In this document: positions 9,280 to 17,820 of the stretch, piece after piece
Numbering within the stretch: the first letter of the stretch is position 1
Layout of the letters: each line of letters opens with the position of its first letter
Source: UBA3478 sp049596955
GTDB lineage: Bacteria > Bacteroidota > Bacteroidia > Flavobacteriales > Flavobacteriaceae
Assembly (NCBI GenBank): GCA_049596955.1
Contig: JBMYMD010000004.1
Location: 61,779-125,778, forward strand
Direction: 5' to 3'
DNA length: 64,000 nt
The notes under the pieces: model-generated
What the model was told of the DNA's origin: nothing
Databases searched by the model: none
Seen by the model: only the letters and a program-made list of their open reading frames with translations
Translations under genes and position numbers: made by a program

Positions 9280-10100
9280 GACGCTTTTTGAATACCATAG
9301 GCTGTTCGTGTCAATCGCTCTTTTTTCGTCTGAGCCCTGATGCCCTTATTCTTGGCAATCGATTCAGGTGTTTTATAGCCCCTTTTGTGATCCAGATGAA
9401 CACAAATAGCACTGTATCTGATCTGAATAGGTTTTATACCTGCATTTACTAGTCGTTCACCAAGTTCACGGTCTTGGCCTCCGTATTGCATTCGTTCATC
9501 AAAACCATTGACCTCTAACAAATCGCTCAACCAGCCACTTGCATTGTGTCCATTCCAACTTGGGGTAGTCGGAGTGATTTTATTCATGAACCGAGCTTTC
9601 CATCCCCTTAAGGTCAATTTAAATCGTTTCTCTGAAGACGGATAACCCGCTTCCAAAAGCCATTTAATATCAAAACAAGATTGATCTTCAATCGTTTGTT
9701 CGTTTATCGCCTTTGAGGTTTTCATAGGCAGCATAACATATCCTCCTGAAAGAAAACAACCTTTTTGTTTATACTGATCGTGTACAGCCAAAAAATCTTT
9801 TCGAGGAATACAATCTCCATCTGTCATAACAACATATTCGTATTTAGCAGCGATTAGCGCTTTATTCAAGATTCTTGACTTTTGAAAACCTTCATCTTCT
9901 TGCCAAATGTGTTGTATGGGAAAGTCGACTAGGCTTGACATTCGATCAATACAAGCTTTGGTCTGCGGACCAGAACCATCATCCGCAATGACAATCTCAA
10001 ATTCTTTAAACGTTTGAGATTGAAATCCCCATAAAACGAGCTCTAAATAGCGTTCAGAATTATAGGTGCTTATAACAACAGAAATACCTTTCTTTTTCAT
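9276..10100 (-). CDS. Family 2 glycosyltransferase
   Basis: A 274-residue inverting glycosyltransferase of GT-A fold. The nucleotide-sugar binding motif VVISTYN is at residues 8-14, IADDGS follows near 38-43, and the metal-binding D94-G-D96 is clear. The C-terminal GGQDRELGERL (about 207-217) matches the galactosyltransferase-type C-terminal region seen in GT2 enzymes that act on surface glycans. It has no membrane segment and is probably peripheral. Two further glycosyltransferase genes start divergently just upstream, suggesting a shared role in lipopolysaccharide core or another surface glycan. The sugar specificity is not determinable. Confidence 0.9.
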   Translation of the reverse strand: MKKKGISVVISTYNSERYLELVLWGFQSQTFKEFEIVIADDGSGPQTKACIDRMSSLVDFPIQHIWQEDEGFQKSRILNKALIAAKYEYVVMTDGDCIPRKDFLAVHDQYKQKGCFLSGGYVMLPMKTSKAINEQTIEDQSCFDIKWLLEAGYPSSEKRFKLTLRGWKARFMNKITPTTPSWNGHNASGWLSDLLEVNGFDERMQYGGQDRELGERLVNAGIKPIQIRYSAICVHLDHKRGYKTPESIAKNKGIRAQTKKERLTRTAYGIQKAS

Positions 10101-10141
10101 CAGATTGAAATACCCTTCAAAAATAGGAAAGTCTTAAGGTT

Positions 10142-10149
10142 TATCTTTG
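10142..10149 (+). promoter_or_regulatory. -7 box (TATCTTTG) before the GT4 gene
   Basis: TATCTTTG fits TAnnTTTG and ends four bases before the ATG at 10154, so the transcript would start at or inside the start codon region. No good -33 TTTG is visible. Confidence 0.4.
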
Positions 10150-10153
10150 GAAA

Positions 10154-11239
10154 ATGAAATCTATCGTATTTTTTTGTCCAACATCAACTTGGGGTGGTGT
10201 CGAAAAAAATGTGAAGCTCAGAATCGAGTTTTTATTAGACTCGGACTATGAAGTACACCTCGTTCTTCTAAAAGGATTATTTCGAGATAAATTTGATTTC
10301 AAACACAAAAACTTCAAAATACATCAAGTTTCGAGTCGAGGGGGCGATCTTAATTTTATGGTGGTCAATCGCTATGTCAAATTACTCAAACAAATAAGGC
10401 CTCATATTGTCTTTTCAGCTTTGAAAAAAGATTGGTGGTTGGTGTCTTTATCTTCCTACCTGGCGGATAAACCCAAGGTAATTCTCTACTTGGGAATTTC
10501 AAGAAAAATATCCAAAAGCCTTAAATACTATTTATTGTTCAAACGACTTTGTCCAGAGATTTTAGTAAATAGCCATGCTTTAAAAAACCGAATTTGTACG
10601 CAAAACAATTGGATTTCCCCACAAAAGGTCAATGTAATACACAATGGTTTTCAGCTTCCTACACTACCCAAATCTGATGAGATCCTGCGACTTAGAAAAC
10701 AGTTCAATATTCCTGAAAATGCCTTTATTGTGGGCTGTGCTGGGCGATTTTCAGCTCAAAAAGGCTTTGATCAACTTGCGGATATCGCTTCCTTAACGGC
10801 AACAAACATACATTTTGTACATGCAGGAGCAGGACCTCTAGAAGATGAAATCAAAAATCAAGTACTACAATCTGCTCACAAAAATCGAATTCATTTTTTA
10901 GGCACTTTTAAGCACACAGATATGCATCAATTCTATTGCGTCTTGGATTGTTTTTTACTCTGCTCTCGACGTGAGGGTATGGCCAATGTGTTAAACGAGG
11001 CTATGAGTTTCGGAGTCCCTTGTATTTCAACCAAAGTTGATGGAAGCACCGAATTGCTAGAAGAAGGAAAGCTAGGTATTCTAGTCGAAATCAATGATGT
11101 CTCAAATATGGCTAAATCCATAACAGATTTGTGCGAAAACCGCATTAAATTTGCAAGTGAAGCGCTAAGAAATCACATTGATGAGCATTATTCACTTCGT
11201 CAAATGATTCGAAACACTGTAGAATTCTTTGAGGCCTAA
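10154..11239 (+). CDS. Family 4 glycosyltransferase
   Basis: A 361-residue retaining glycosyltransferase with the GT-B double Rossmann fold. The N-terminal domain opens with a typical glycine-rich loop region (STWGGVEKNV). The C-terminal domain has the GT4 features AGRFSAQKGFD and the E-x7-E donor-binding motif (REGMANVLNEAMSFGVP). It is soluble and probably attached to the inner membrane face. It is followed after two bases by another glycosyltransferase and then tsaC. Lipopolysaccharide-core or surface-glycan assembly is likely, but the acceptor is unknown. Confidence 0.9.
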   Translation: MKSIVFFCPTSTWGGVEKNVKLRIEFLLDSDYEVHLVLLKGLFRDKFDFKHKNFKIHQVSSRGGDLNFMVVNRYVKLLKQIRPHIVFSALKKDWWLVSLSSYLADKPKVILYLGISRKISKSLKYYLLFKRLCPEILVNSHALKNRICTQNNWISPQKVNVIHNGFQLPTLPKSDEILRLRKQFNIPENAFIVGCAGRFSAQKGFDQLADIASLTATNIHFVHAGAGPLEDEIKNQVLQSAHKNRIHFLGTFKHTDMHQFYCVLDCFLLCSRREGMANVLNEAMSFGVPCISTKVDGSTELLEEGKLGILVEINDVSNMAKSITDLCENRIKFASEALRNHIDEHYSLRQMIRNTVEFFEA

Positions 11240-11241
11240 AA

Positions 11242-12060
11242 ATGAAATTAAAAGAGTATTTTCCATCCTTCATTCAATCTTTTCGATTACAAGGTCGAGA
11301 CCTGGCTTATTTTTTTGAAAACAAAAACAGTTTAGATGTAATTGTAAGTTTAACTGCCATTGAATCAAGACTGGATAAACTTCATTTGGTGCTAAAATCA
11401 ATTTGGCACAATGCTGATATTCCAAAGCGTATCGTGCTCAATCTACATCCCCGATTTGAACATAAACTACCCCCTACACTATCGGAATTACAAGGAGCTC
11501 ATTTTGAGATTCATTATACAGAACTAGACTGTCCACACGCTAAATTAGTACCGAGCTTAAAGCGTTTTCCCGATGATTGCATCATCAGTTGTGACGATGA
11601 TTTACTCTATCAAAAAAATTGGTTGAAATTGCTCTATGAGGCACATCTAAAATACCCTAAGGCTGTCATTACCAATCAGAGTAGGATCATTTCCTATGAC
11701 GATGCACAACATATTTTGCCTTACACCCAATGGAGAACCTCCTACGATGCGAGTATACAATCAGACGCATTATTACCCATTGGTTCTTCTGGAACACTGT
11801 ATCCGCCATCTAGTCTTTATCACGAAGTTTTAAACGAGGAGCTTTTTTTAAAGCTTTGTCCAAAGGCAGATGACTTATGGTTTAAAATGATGTCCTTTTT
11901 AAACAAGACCAAAAGCATTCTTGCCGAAAACCGAGCGAAACCCGCTTTACCCATTATAGGAAGCCAGCAAATCAGTTTGTCTAGCACCAATATTAAAGAA
12001 GATAAAAACAGAGTCCAATGGCTCGCTTTGAGCAAACACTTCAACGTGAATCGACTATGA
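11242..12060 (+). CDS. Glycosyltransferase-like protein (GT-A fold, DDD motif)
   Basis: A 272-residue protein with a GT2-like beginning (DVIVSLTAIESR) and a metal-binding run IISCDDDLLY at about residues 113-122, which together indicate a GT-A nucleotide-sugar transferase. The stretch LPIGSSGTLYPP resembles acceptor-side loops of related polysaccharide enzymes. It is two bases downstream of the GT4 gene, and its stop overlaps the tsaC ATG by four bases, so it is part of one transcript. The family assignment is by motif only. Substrate unknown. Confidence 0.75.
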   Translation: MKLKEYFPSFIQSFRLQGRDLAYFFENKNSLDVIVSLTAIESRLDKLHLVLKSIWHNADIPKRIVLNLHPRFEHKLPPTLSELQGAHFEIHYTELDCPHAKLVPSLKRFPDDCIISCDDDLLYQKNWLKLLYEAHLKYPKAVITNQSRIISYDDAQHILPYTQWRTSYDASIQSDALLPIGSSGTLYPPSSLYHEVLNEELFLKLCPKADDLWFKMMSFLNKTKSILAENRAKPALPIIGSQQISLSSTNIKEDKNRVQWLALSKHFNVNRL

Positions 12061-12638
12061 GTAGTTCAAAAAAACCAATACAGTTCGATTTTAAGCCTGC
12101 ACTACAGGTCTTAAGAGCAGGAGAACTTATTTTATACCCCACAGATACCATTTGGGGAATTGGCTGTGATGCAACCAATGCTGAAGCTGTTGAAAAAGTA
12201 TACAAGCTCAAAAGGCGAGAAGAGTCCAAAGCCATGGTTTGCCTTGTTCAATCGGAGGTTCAATTAGAACGCTACTGTCAGGCCATACCCGATGTAGCTT
12301 ACGACATCTATGAATTCGCCGAAAAACCTACCACACTTATTTTGGATCAAGCCAAAGGAATCGCCCCTAATGCGATAGCCGAAGACGGGTCTTGTGCTTT
12401 TAGAATTCCCAAAGATGACTTTTGTCAAAAATTGTTACAACAGTTTAAAAAACCACTCATCGCTACCTCGGCAAATATTTCAGGGCAACCAGCTCCAAAA
12501 GGATTTAAAGAGATTCAAACCGAAATTTTAGAAGGCGTTTCATATGTGGTACCTTTGCCCGATAACACAAGTGAAAACAAGCCATCGACCATCATCAAAA
12601 TTGCTTTTGATTGTACGATGAATATTATTAGAGCATAA
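12057..12638 (+). CDS. tsaC: L-threonylcarbamoyladenylate synthase (TsaC/Sua5 family)
   Basis: Makes threonylcarbamoyl-AMP from Thr, bicarbonate and ATP, the first step of t6A37 formation in ANN-decoding tRNAs. The YrdC-domain motifs are present: LYPTDTIWGIGCDA, KLKRREESKAM and ATSANISGQPAP. At 193 residues it is the short TsaC form without the Sua5 C-terminal domain. The start at 12057 is chosen because it overlaps the previous stop (ATGA) and removes an unsupported 13-residue extension. The following gene, cca, also acts on tRNA, so this is a tRNA-maturation pair. Confidence 0.93.
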   Translation: MSSSKKPIQFDFKPALQVLRAGELILYPTDTIWGIGCDATNAEAVEKVYKLKRREESKAMVCLVQSEVQLERYCQAIPDVAYDIYEFAEKPTTLILDQAKGIAPNAIAEDGSCAFRIPKDDFCQKLLQQFKKPLIATSANISGQPAPKGFKEIQTEILEGVSYVVPLPDNTSENKPSTIIKIAFDCTMNIIRA

Positions 12639-12649
12639 AATCGGTACCG

Positions 12650-14071
12650 TTGAAAAGTTATCCTCAGGCACTTACAAATCCCATTTTTGAGTTGATTGGC
12701 CAAATTGCTGATGAAAAGCAACTCTCATGCTATGTCATAGGTGGGTTTGTAAGAGACTTTTTTTTGAAAAGACCCACTCCAAGTGATATCGATATCGTTT
12801 GCATTGGAAGTGGCATTGAATTGGCCAAAGCCGTTGCTGAAAAATTACCGGGATCACCCAAGGTTAGCATCTTTAAAAACTTTGGAACAGCGATGATTAA
12901 AAACGCCTCATTTGAATTGGAATTCGTTGGAGCGCGTAAGGAAAGTTATCAAAGAAATTCAAGAAAACCAGCAGTCGAGAACGGCACCTTAGACGACGAT
13001 CAAAAAAGAAGAGATTTCACCATTAACGCTTTAGCCTTAAGTTTAAATTCAACAGATTTCGGCTGCTTATTAGATCCCTTTGACGGCTTAATTGACTTGG
13101 ACAAACAAATCATTCGAACTCCTCTTAATCCCGAAGAAACCTATTCAGATGATCCTTTACGCATGATTAGGGCTATTCGTTTTGCCACCCAATTAAATTT
13201 TAAAATCAGTGACTCGTCTCTGCAGGCCATCGAGCAACAAAGTGACCGCCTTAAAATTATCTCCAAAGAAAGAATCACTGAGGAATTGCATAAGATTATG
13301 ATGAGCGAAAAACCGTCCATCGGTTTAGCGCTGTTGCACAAAACGGATCTATTGCGCTTTATTCTCCCTGAGCTTATTGCCTTACAAGGTGTTGAAGAGG
13401 TGGAAGGTCAGCTTCACAAGGACAACTTTTGGCATACCCTTGAAGTGGTTGACAATATTTCAGCACACACGGATAAGTTGTGGCTCAGATGGGTCGCGCT
13501 ATTACACGACATCGGCAAGGCGCCGACAAAAAGATTTGACAAAAAACATGGATGGACTTTTCACGGACACGAATACGTCGGGTCTAAAATGGTGTATAAA
13601 CTCTTTAAGCGATTGAGATTGCCTTTGAATGACAAAATGAAGTACGTTCAAAAACTAGTAGCTATGAGCTCAAGACCTATCGTCATCTCAGAGGAATTTG
13701 TCACTGATGCGGCGGTTAGAAGACTCGTATTTGATGCTGGTGACGACATAGACGACCTTATGACCCTCTGTGAAGCTGATATCACCACAAAAAACACCTA
13801 CAAACAGAAAAAATACCGTGAAAATTTTTTGAAAGTCAGAACCAAAATTCAAGAAGTTGAAGAACGAGACCGCATTCGAAATTTTCAACCACCAATAAGT
13901 GGTGAACTCATTATGAATACCTTTTCAATTGGTCCGAGCAAAGAAATTGGACTCATTAAAGAGTTCATAAAAGACGCCATACTCGAAGGAAAGATTCCCA
14001 ATCAATACGAAGCTGCATTTGAGTTGATGCTTCAAAAAGGAAATGAACTTGGATTAAATGTTACACAATGA
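12650..14071 (+). CDS. cca: CCA-adding tRNA nucleotidyltransferase with HD domain
   Basis: Adds or repairs the 3' CCA end of tRNA. The N-terminal polymerase-beta-type domain has GGFVRDF and the metal pair in SDIDIV. RRDFTINALA and DPLRMIRAIRFA are the class II CCA-enzyme motifs. An HD domain follows (LLHDIGKAPTKRF, near residue 285), as in Bacteroidetes members. The start codon is TTG, eleven bases after the tsaC stop. The N-terminal sequence fits the family from there and no ATG is better placed. The stop overlaps the ctaA ATG by four bases. Confidence 0.93.
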   Translation: MKSYPQALTNPIFELIGQIADEKQLSCYVIGGFVRDFFLKRPTPSDIDIVCIGSGIELAKAVAEKLPGSPKVSIFKNFGTAMIKNASFELEFVGARKESYQRNSRKPAVENGTLDDDQKRRDFTINALALSLNSTDFGCLLDPFDGLIDLDKQIIRTPLNPEETYSDDPLRMIRAIRFATQLNFKISDSSLQAIEQQSDRLKIISKERITEELHKIMMSEKPSIGLALLHKTDLLRFILPELIALQGVEEVEGQLHKDNFWHTLEVVDNISAHTDKLWLRWVALLHDIGKAPTKRFDKKHGWTFHGHEYVGSKMVYKLFKRLRLPLNDKMKYVQKLVAMSSRPIVISEEFVTDAAVRRLVFDAGDDIDDLMTLCEADITTKNTYKQKKYRENFLKVRTKIQEVEERDRIRNFQPPISGELIMNTFSIGPSKEIGLIKEFIKDAILEGKIPNQYEAAFELMLQKGNELGLNVTQ

Positions 14072-15096
14072 TGAATAGATATACTACTCTAGCAAAAATA
14101 ACTCTTGTACTGATCTATCTGGTGATTTTAGCAGGGTCTGTTGTTCGAATGACCGGAAGTGGAATGGGTTGTCCTGACTGGCCAAAATGTTTTGGATACG
14201 CCATACCTCCAACGCAGGAATCCACCTTAAAATGGCAGAGTGATCGAGAATTCAAAAAAGGTCAAGTCATTATACAAGATGAGCAATTAAAGGTGGCTAA
14301 AAAAGATTTCACCACCGCCTCAGAATTCAACCCCACTAATTGGAGTAACTACGACAAGCACAATTATGCCGAATTCAATGTGTGGCATACTTGGATTGAA
14401 TTTATCAACAGATTACTAGGGGCACTCGCAGGCCTATTCACCTTATTGCTCTTATTTTTTGCATTTGCGATAAAACCTATTCGCACCAAGTACGTTGTTT
14501 ACAGTTTGTTTTTAGTTCTAGGTATGGGATTTCAAGCATGGCTTGGAGCCAAGGTGGTCTACTCCGTTTTAAATCCTTTTAGGATAAGCTTACACATGGG
14601 TATGGCACTGTTAATTGTCGCTATACTTCTTCGCTTTATACACGATTTAAATCATCCGGTCAAAGGAGAATTATTTCAACCCAAACTGAGAAATATGGTT
14701 GGGTTAGCATTGCTATTAACCTTGGTTCAAATCGGCATGGGAACTCAAGTAAGGGAGTTTGTTGACCTACAAGTCGATCTTTTTGGATACGGTCAAAAAT
14801 CAAAATGGCTCCAAGACCCAACGCTTTTATTTTATGTGCACAGAAGTTTTTCTATTTTGGTTTTGGCCCTCAATCTTTACATCGCTTATATCCTCAAGAA
14901 TACGACTCCAAAAATCAATACTTTTAATTGGGTCATCGTGTTTTTAGGCCTTGAAATAGCAACGGGAATAGCGATGTACTACTTTGATTTTCCATGGGCG
15001 AGTCAACCCTTACATTTAATCATTGCCACCTTTATTTTCGGATTTCAATACTACGGATACGTCAGAATAAATAAAAACCTCAATAGAGTCAAATGA
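14068..15096 (+). CDS. ctaA: Heme A synthase (COX15/CtaA family)
   Basis: A 342-residue integral membrane enzyme that oxidises heme O to heme A for aa3-type cytochrome oxidase. Residues 5-25 form the first membrane helix, followed at once by the family motif VVRMTGSGMGCPDWP, which holds one Cys of the expected pair position. About eight helices are predicted. Histidines in HTWIEFINRL, ISLHMG and YVHRSF are the heme-ligand candidates. It overlaps cca and the next gene by four bases each, so translation is coupled along the run. Confidence 0.92.
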   Translation: MMNRYTTLAKITLVLIYLVILAGSVVRMTGSGMGCPDWPKCFGYAIPPTQESTLKWQSDREFKKGQVIIQDEQLKVAKKDFTTASEFNPTNWSNYDKHNYAEFNVWHTWIEFINRLLGALAGLFTLLLLFFAFAIKPIRTKYVVYSLFLVLGMGFQAWLGAKVVYSVLNPFRISLHMGMALLIVAILLRFIHDLNHPVKGELFQPKLRNMVGLALLLTLVQIGMGTQVREFVDLQVDLFGYGQKSKWLQDPTLLFYVHRSFSILVLALNLYIAYILKNTTPKINTFNWVIVFLGLEIATGIAMYYFDFPWASQPLHLIIATFIFGFQYYGYVRINKNLNRVK

Positions 15097-15602
15097 TATA
15101 TAAAATAAGAGTCATTCTAGACGCCAAAGAAGACGTCTTTAGAGATCTTGCAGTCGAAGAGGATATCAACCTTGAAGAATTACACAACGCCGTTACACAA
15201 GCCTTCGGATTTGATGCTTCTGAAATGGCAGCTTTTTACAATTGCGATGACAATTGGAATCAACAAGAACAATATTCTCTTTTTGATATGGGAGAAGAAG
15301 AAACAGCATTAATGTCAGAAACGTCGATGAAAGATGTACTCAATGAAGAGGGTACAAAATTGATTTACGTCTATGACTTTTTCAATATGTGGACCTTTTT
15401 CGTTGAACTCGCTAGCGTTGAATCCAAATCAACTGAATTCAGCTACCCACAATTACTATTTAGTTTTGGGGTATTACCTGAAAGCCCACCCGAGAAAGAT
15501 TTCAACTTTGAAACAGAAGATAACGAAGACGATTTAAATATGGGATTTGATGACATGGGGTCTTTTGATGACATGGAGGCTGATCCAGAAAACTGGTATT
15601 AA
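15093..15602 (+). CDS. Plasmid pRiA4b ORF-3 family (IS1096 TnpR-like) protein
   Basis: A 169-residue protein with the family pattern: YKIRVILDAKEDVFRDLAV, then LEELHNAVTQAFGF, and a mixed middle section ending in a strongly acidic tail. The family was named from plasmid and IS1096-associated genes, but many chromosomal copies exist and no transposase or inverted repeat is nearby here. It overlaps ctaA by four bases and is three bases ahead of ndpA, so it looks like a resident gene of the operon. Molecular function unknown. Confidence 0.78.
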   Translation: MIYKIRVILDAKEDVFRDLAVEEDINLEELHNAVTQAFGFDASEMAAFYNCDDNWNQQEQYSLFDMGEEETALMSETSMKDVLNEEGTKLIYVYDFFNMWTFFVELASVESKSTEFSYPQLLFSFGVLPESPPEKDFNFETEDNEDDLNMGFDDMGSFDDMEADPENWY

Positions 15603-15605
15603 ACT

Positions 15606-16664
15606 ATGATTAATTTTTACGGTGCACAATTCACGGGACTTTCATTACATCAAGTGGGTAATAAACACAAAAATGAAAACGTCATTCTCTCTGAAAACAC
15701 TCAAGATTTAGATGACGAACTAGTACAATTATTACGAGAATACTTTTTCAAACCCTTTAGGGAAAAAGAAGAAAACTTCTTCAATTTTACGCATGAAATC
15801 GATTTGGAATTCAATGAAATTTACACACTTTGTGCGTCCTTATTCGAGCAACCAGAATCACTGCATTTGACCTCCAAAAAAATTGCTACACATCTCTACG
15901 ACAAATCAAATCACCCGCATATCAAAAGCGGTGAACTTTATGTAGCTCACTTTGAAAATATTATGATAGACAACGAAAAAGTTGATGCCATAGGTATTTT
16001 TAAAAGTGAAGTGAAGCACGATTTTTTAGAATTCGAAAACGATACAAATTCCATTAATCTAATTTTGAGAAAAGGTATATCGCTTTCAAGACTAGATAAG
16101 GGTTGTCTTATTTTCAATACCCAAAAAGAAGAGGGTTTCAAAGTACTAAGTATAGATAACAATAGATACGATACTAAGTATTGGAATCAGGAATTCTTAT
16201 CGATTAATCCCTTGACCGACGAGCGTTTCTTCACTAAAAACTACCTCAAGTTTTGCAAAGATTTTGCGAAGGATGTAGTACTTCCCGCAGAAGACAAACA
16301 ACAAGAGGTTTTATTCATGAACAAAGCCGTTAACCATTTTGCCAAAAATGATCGTTTTGAAGAAAGTCAGTTTTTAAATGAAGTCATAGATAATCCTGAA
16401 CTGATTCCAGAATTTAAACACTACAAAGTTGAGCGTGGACCAAAATACAGCATAGAAGATATCTCAGATTTCGGCATTGCAAATAAAGCGGTTTCAGAAG
16501 TACGTAAGAAGTTTAAGAACGACATTCATCTCGACACCAATATGCACATCAAGTTAGATTTCGTCAATAGTGAATCTGCTTCTCAATTTATTGAAAAAGG
16601 ATGGGATGAAGAGCGACAGATGTATTACTACTTACTCTACTTTAATCAAGAAACAAAAAAATAA
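15606..16664 (+). CDS. Nucleoid-associated protein, NdpA/YejK family
   Basis: A 352-residue cytoplasmic protein of the NdpA (37-kDa nucleoid-associated) family. Typical stretches are INFYGAQFTGLSLHQVGNK, LVQLLREYFFKPFR, GELYVAHFENIMIDNE and a C-terminal DLDxN-like segment (HLDTNMHIKLDF). Members in enteric bacteria associate with the nucleoid and spermidine-rich fractions. The precise role is unknown. It is the last gene of the tsaC-to-ndpA run and converges on the next gene with only three bases between the stops. Confidence 0.82.
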   Translation: MINFYGAQFTGLSLHQVGNKHKNENVILSENTQDLDDELVQLLREYFFKPFREKEENFFNFTHEIDLEFNEIYTLCASLFEQPESLHLTSKKIATHLYDKSNHPHIKSGELYVAHFENIMIDNEKVDAIGIFKSEVKHDFLEFENDTNSINLILRKGISLSRLDKGCLIFNTQKEEGFKVLSIDNNRYDTKYWNQEFLSINPLTDERFFTKNYLKFCKDFAKDVVLPAEDKQQEVLFMNKAVNHFAKNDRFEESQFLNEVIDNPELIPEFKHYKVERGPKYSIEDISDFGIANKAVSEVRKKFKNDIHLDTNMHIKLDFVNSESASQFIEKGWDEERQMYYYLLYFNQETKK

Positions 16665-16667
16665 GAC

Positions 16668-17726
16668 TCAAATACCCCAATTTAAATCTTTGTAATTCTT
16701 TGTGACGAACGAAAGTGACCCGCTTAAAATTTGTCCCATGGTTATACAAGATTTAAAGTAAGAATCTTTTGTCAGATTGTATATTTCTTGTCCTAAAGCC
16801 GATGTACGCGAAGTGTCTGATACTGTGTCTAATTTACAAATCTCCATAAGTCGTCTAAGTTGGGTTTCATTACTCAAGGCTCTCTTGGCGAGAATAGATC
16901 GCTCCTCTCTTTTGTATTGGTCGATTGAATCTTTGAGCAAAAACTTCTTGATTAAATCAACCATATTCTTGTTTTCTTCAAAAAATTGAGGGCGATATAC
17001 CTTTAGATTACCTTCGTAGAATTGTTGATCAAAATCTATTGGACGTATTTTATGAATGACGCTGTCAAAATCATGAACTGGAATAACCACGTAATTATAG
17101 GAACGCATATCTCCTAATAAACGAATCATACAGCGTTCATTGAACTTCACAAACTCTTTGGCAAGTTGATTTTGTTGTGACTTAGAAAGTTGGGGTAAGT
17201 ATTCTTCTATAAAAATATCTCCTGGGATTCCAGATATATGTTCCTCGATCAGCGTGCCCTCATAAACCAAAAAGTTTAGGTTATAGGGCGATAGCAAGTG
17301 TTCAAGTTCTAAACCATAGAGCCTAGAGGCATCAGTTTTCTTAACATAAAAATAAGTGTAGTTATCATTTAGAATATTTCTCACCTTAACTCGAAAAGGT
17401 TTTGAATTTCCGAAGGTGCAAAAGTCCACAGCATCCACAGATAAATACTTGATTATTTCCTCATTACCATCCGAATGTAAATTCGAATAAATTTGCTTGA
17501 GACTCTTATCAATTTCTTCACGCTCTAATTCGGGGTAAACAACTCTTACCCAAAGCGTATCTCTCTCTTTTGCATCATAAACACTGACTGCAGTTTCAAA
17601 TCGAAGTAAATCTTCGTAGAAAATAGGGATTTCAATAAGTCGATTGTAACGATTTAGGTAATGCCTAAAACCGCTAGACACTTCATAGGCAGGCTTTTTG
17701 TAAAAAAGTAATTTTTCCCGTTGCAT
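16668..17726 (-). CDS. Uncharacterised protein with protein-kinase-like motifs
   Basis: A 352-residue protein not recognised as a named family. The ATG at 17726 is preferred to one 13 codons upstream because the extra segment is unlike the rest. The order of motifs resembles a kinase fold: a strand with Lys (YFYVKK, K129/K130), a Glu-bearing helix (LELEHLL), a hinge-like FLVYEGTLIEE, a catalytic-loop-like D206-x4-N211 (GDMRSYN) and D231-F-D233 in place of DFG. No signal peptide or membrane helix is seen. It converges on ndpA and is divergent from uvrB. A phosphotransferase activity is inference. Confidence 0.6.
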   Translation of the reverse strand: MQREKLLFYKKPAYEVSSGFRHYLNRYNRLIEIPIFYEDLLRFETAVSVYDAKERDTLWVRVVYPELEREEIDKSLKQIYSNLHSDGNEEIIKYLSVDAVDFCTFGNSKPFRVKVRNILNDNYTYFYVKKTDASRLYGLELEHLLSPYNLNFLVYEGTLIEEHISGIPGDIFIEEYLPQLSKSQQNQLAKEFVKFNERCMIRLLGDMRSYNYVVIPVHDFDSVIHKIRPIDFDQQFYEGNLKVYRPQFFEENKNMVDLIKKFLLKDSIDQYKREERSILAKRALSNETQLRRLMEICKLDTVSDTSRTSALGQEIYNLTKDSYFKSCITMGQILSGSLSFVTKNYKDLNWGI

Positions 17727-17783
17727 GTGAACAAGGTATAAAACTTTAAACGCATTAAAAAACAAGGAAGTAGTCGAATGTAC

Positions 17784-17816
17784 TTTGGTGTATCCCCCTT
17801 AGAACCACTAACTTTG
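17784..17816 (+). promoter_or_regulatory. uvrB promoter: TTTG, 21 bases, TAACTTTG
   Basis: A -33 TTTG (17784-17787) and a -7 TAACTTTG (17809-17816) are separated by 21 bases, a good fit to the Bacteroidetes consensus. The -7 box ends four bases before the uvrB ATG at 17821, so the mRNA is likely leaderless or nearly so. No LexA-type SOS box was recognised. Confidence 0.6.
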
Positions 17817-17820
17817 AATC

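Noticed and set aside
15093..15602. Insertion element because of the IS1096 TnpR-like family name
   Set aside because: No transposase, terminal inverted repeats or target duplication are seen, and the gene is coupled to its neighbours.
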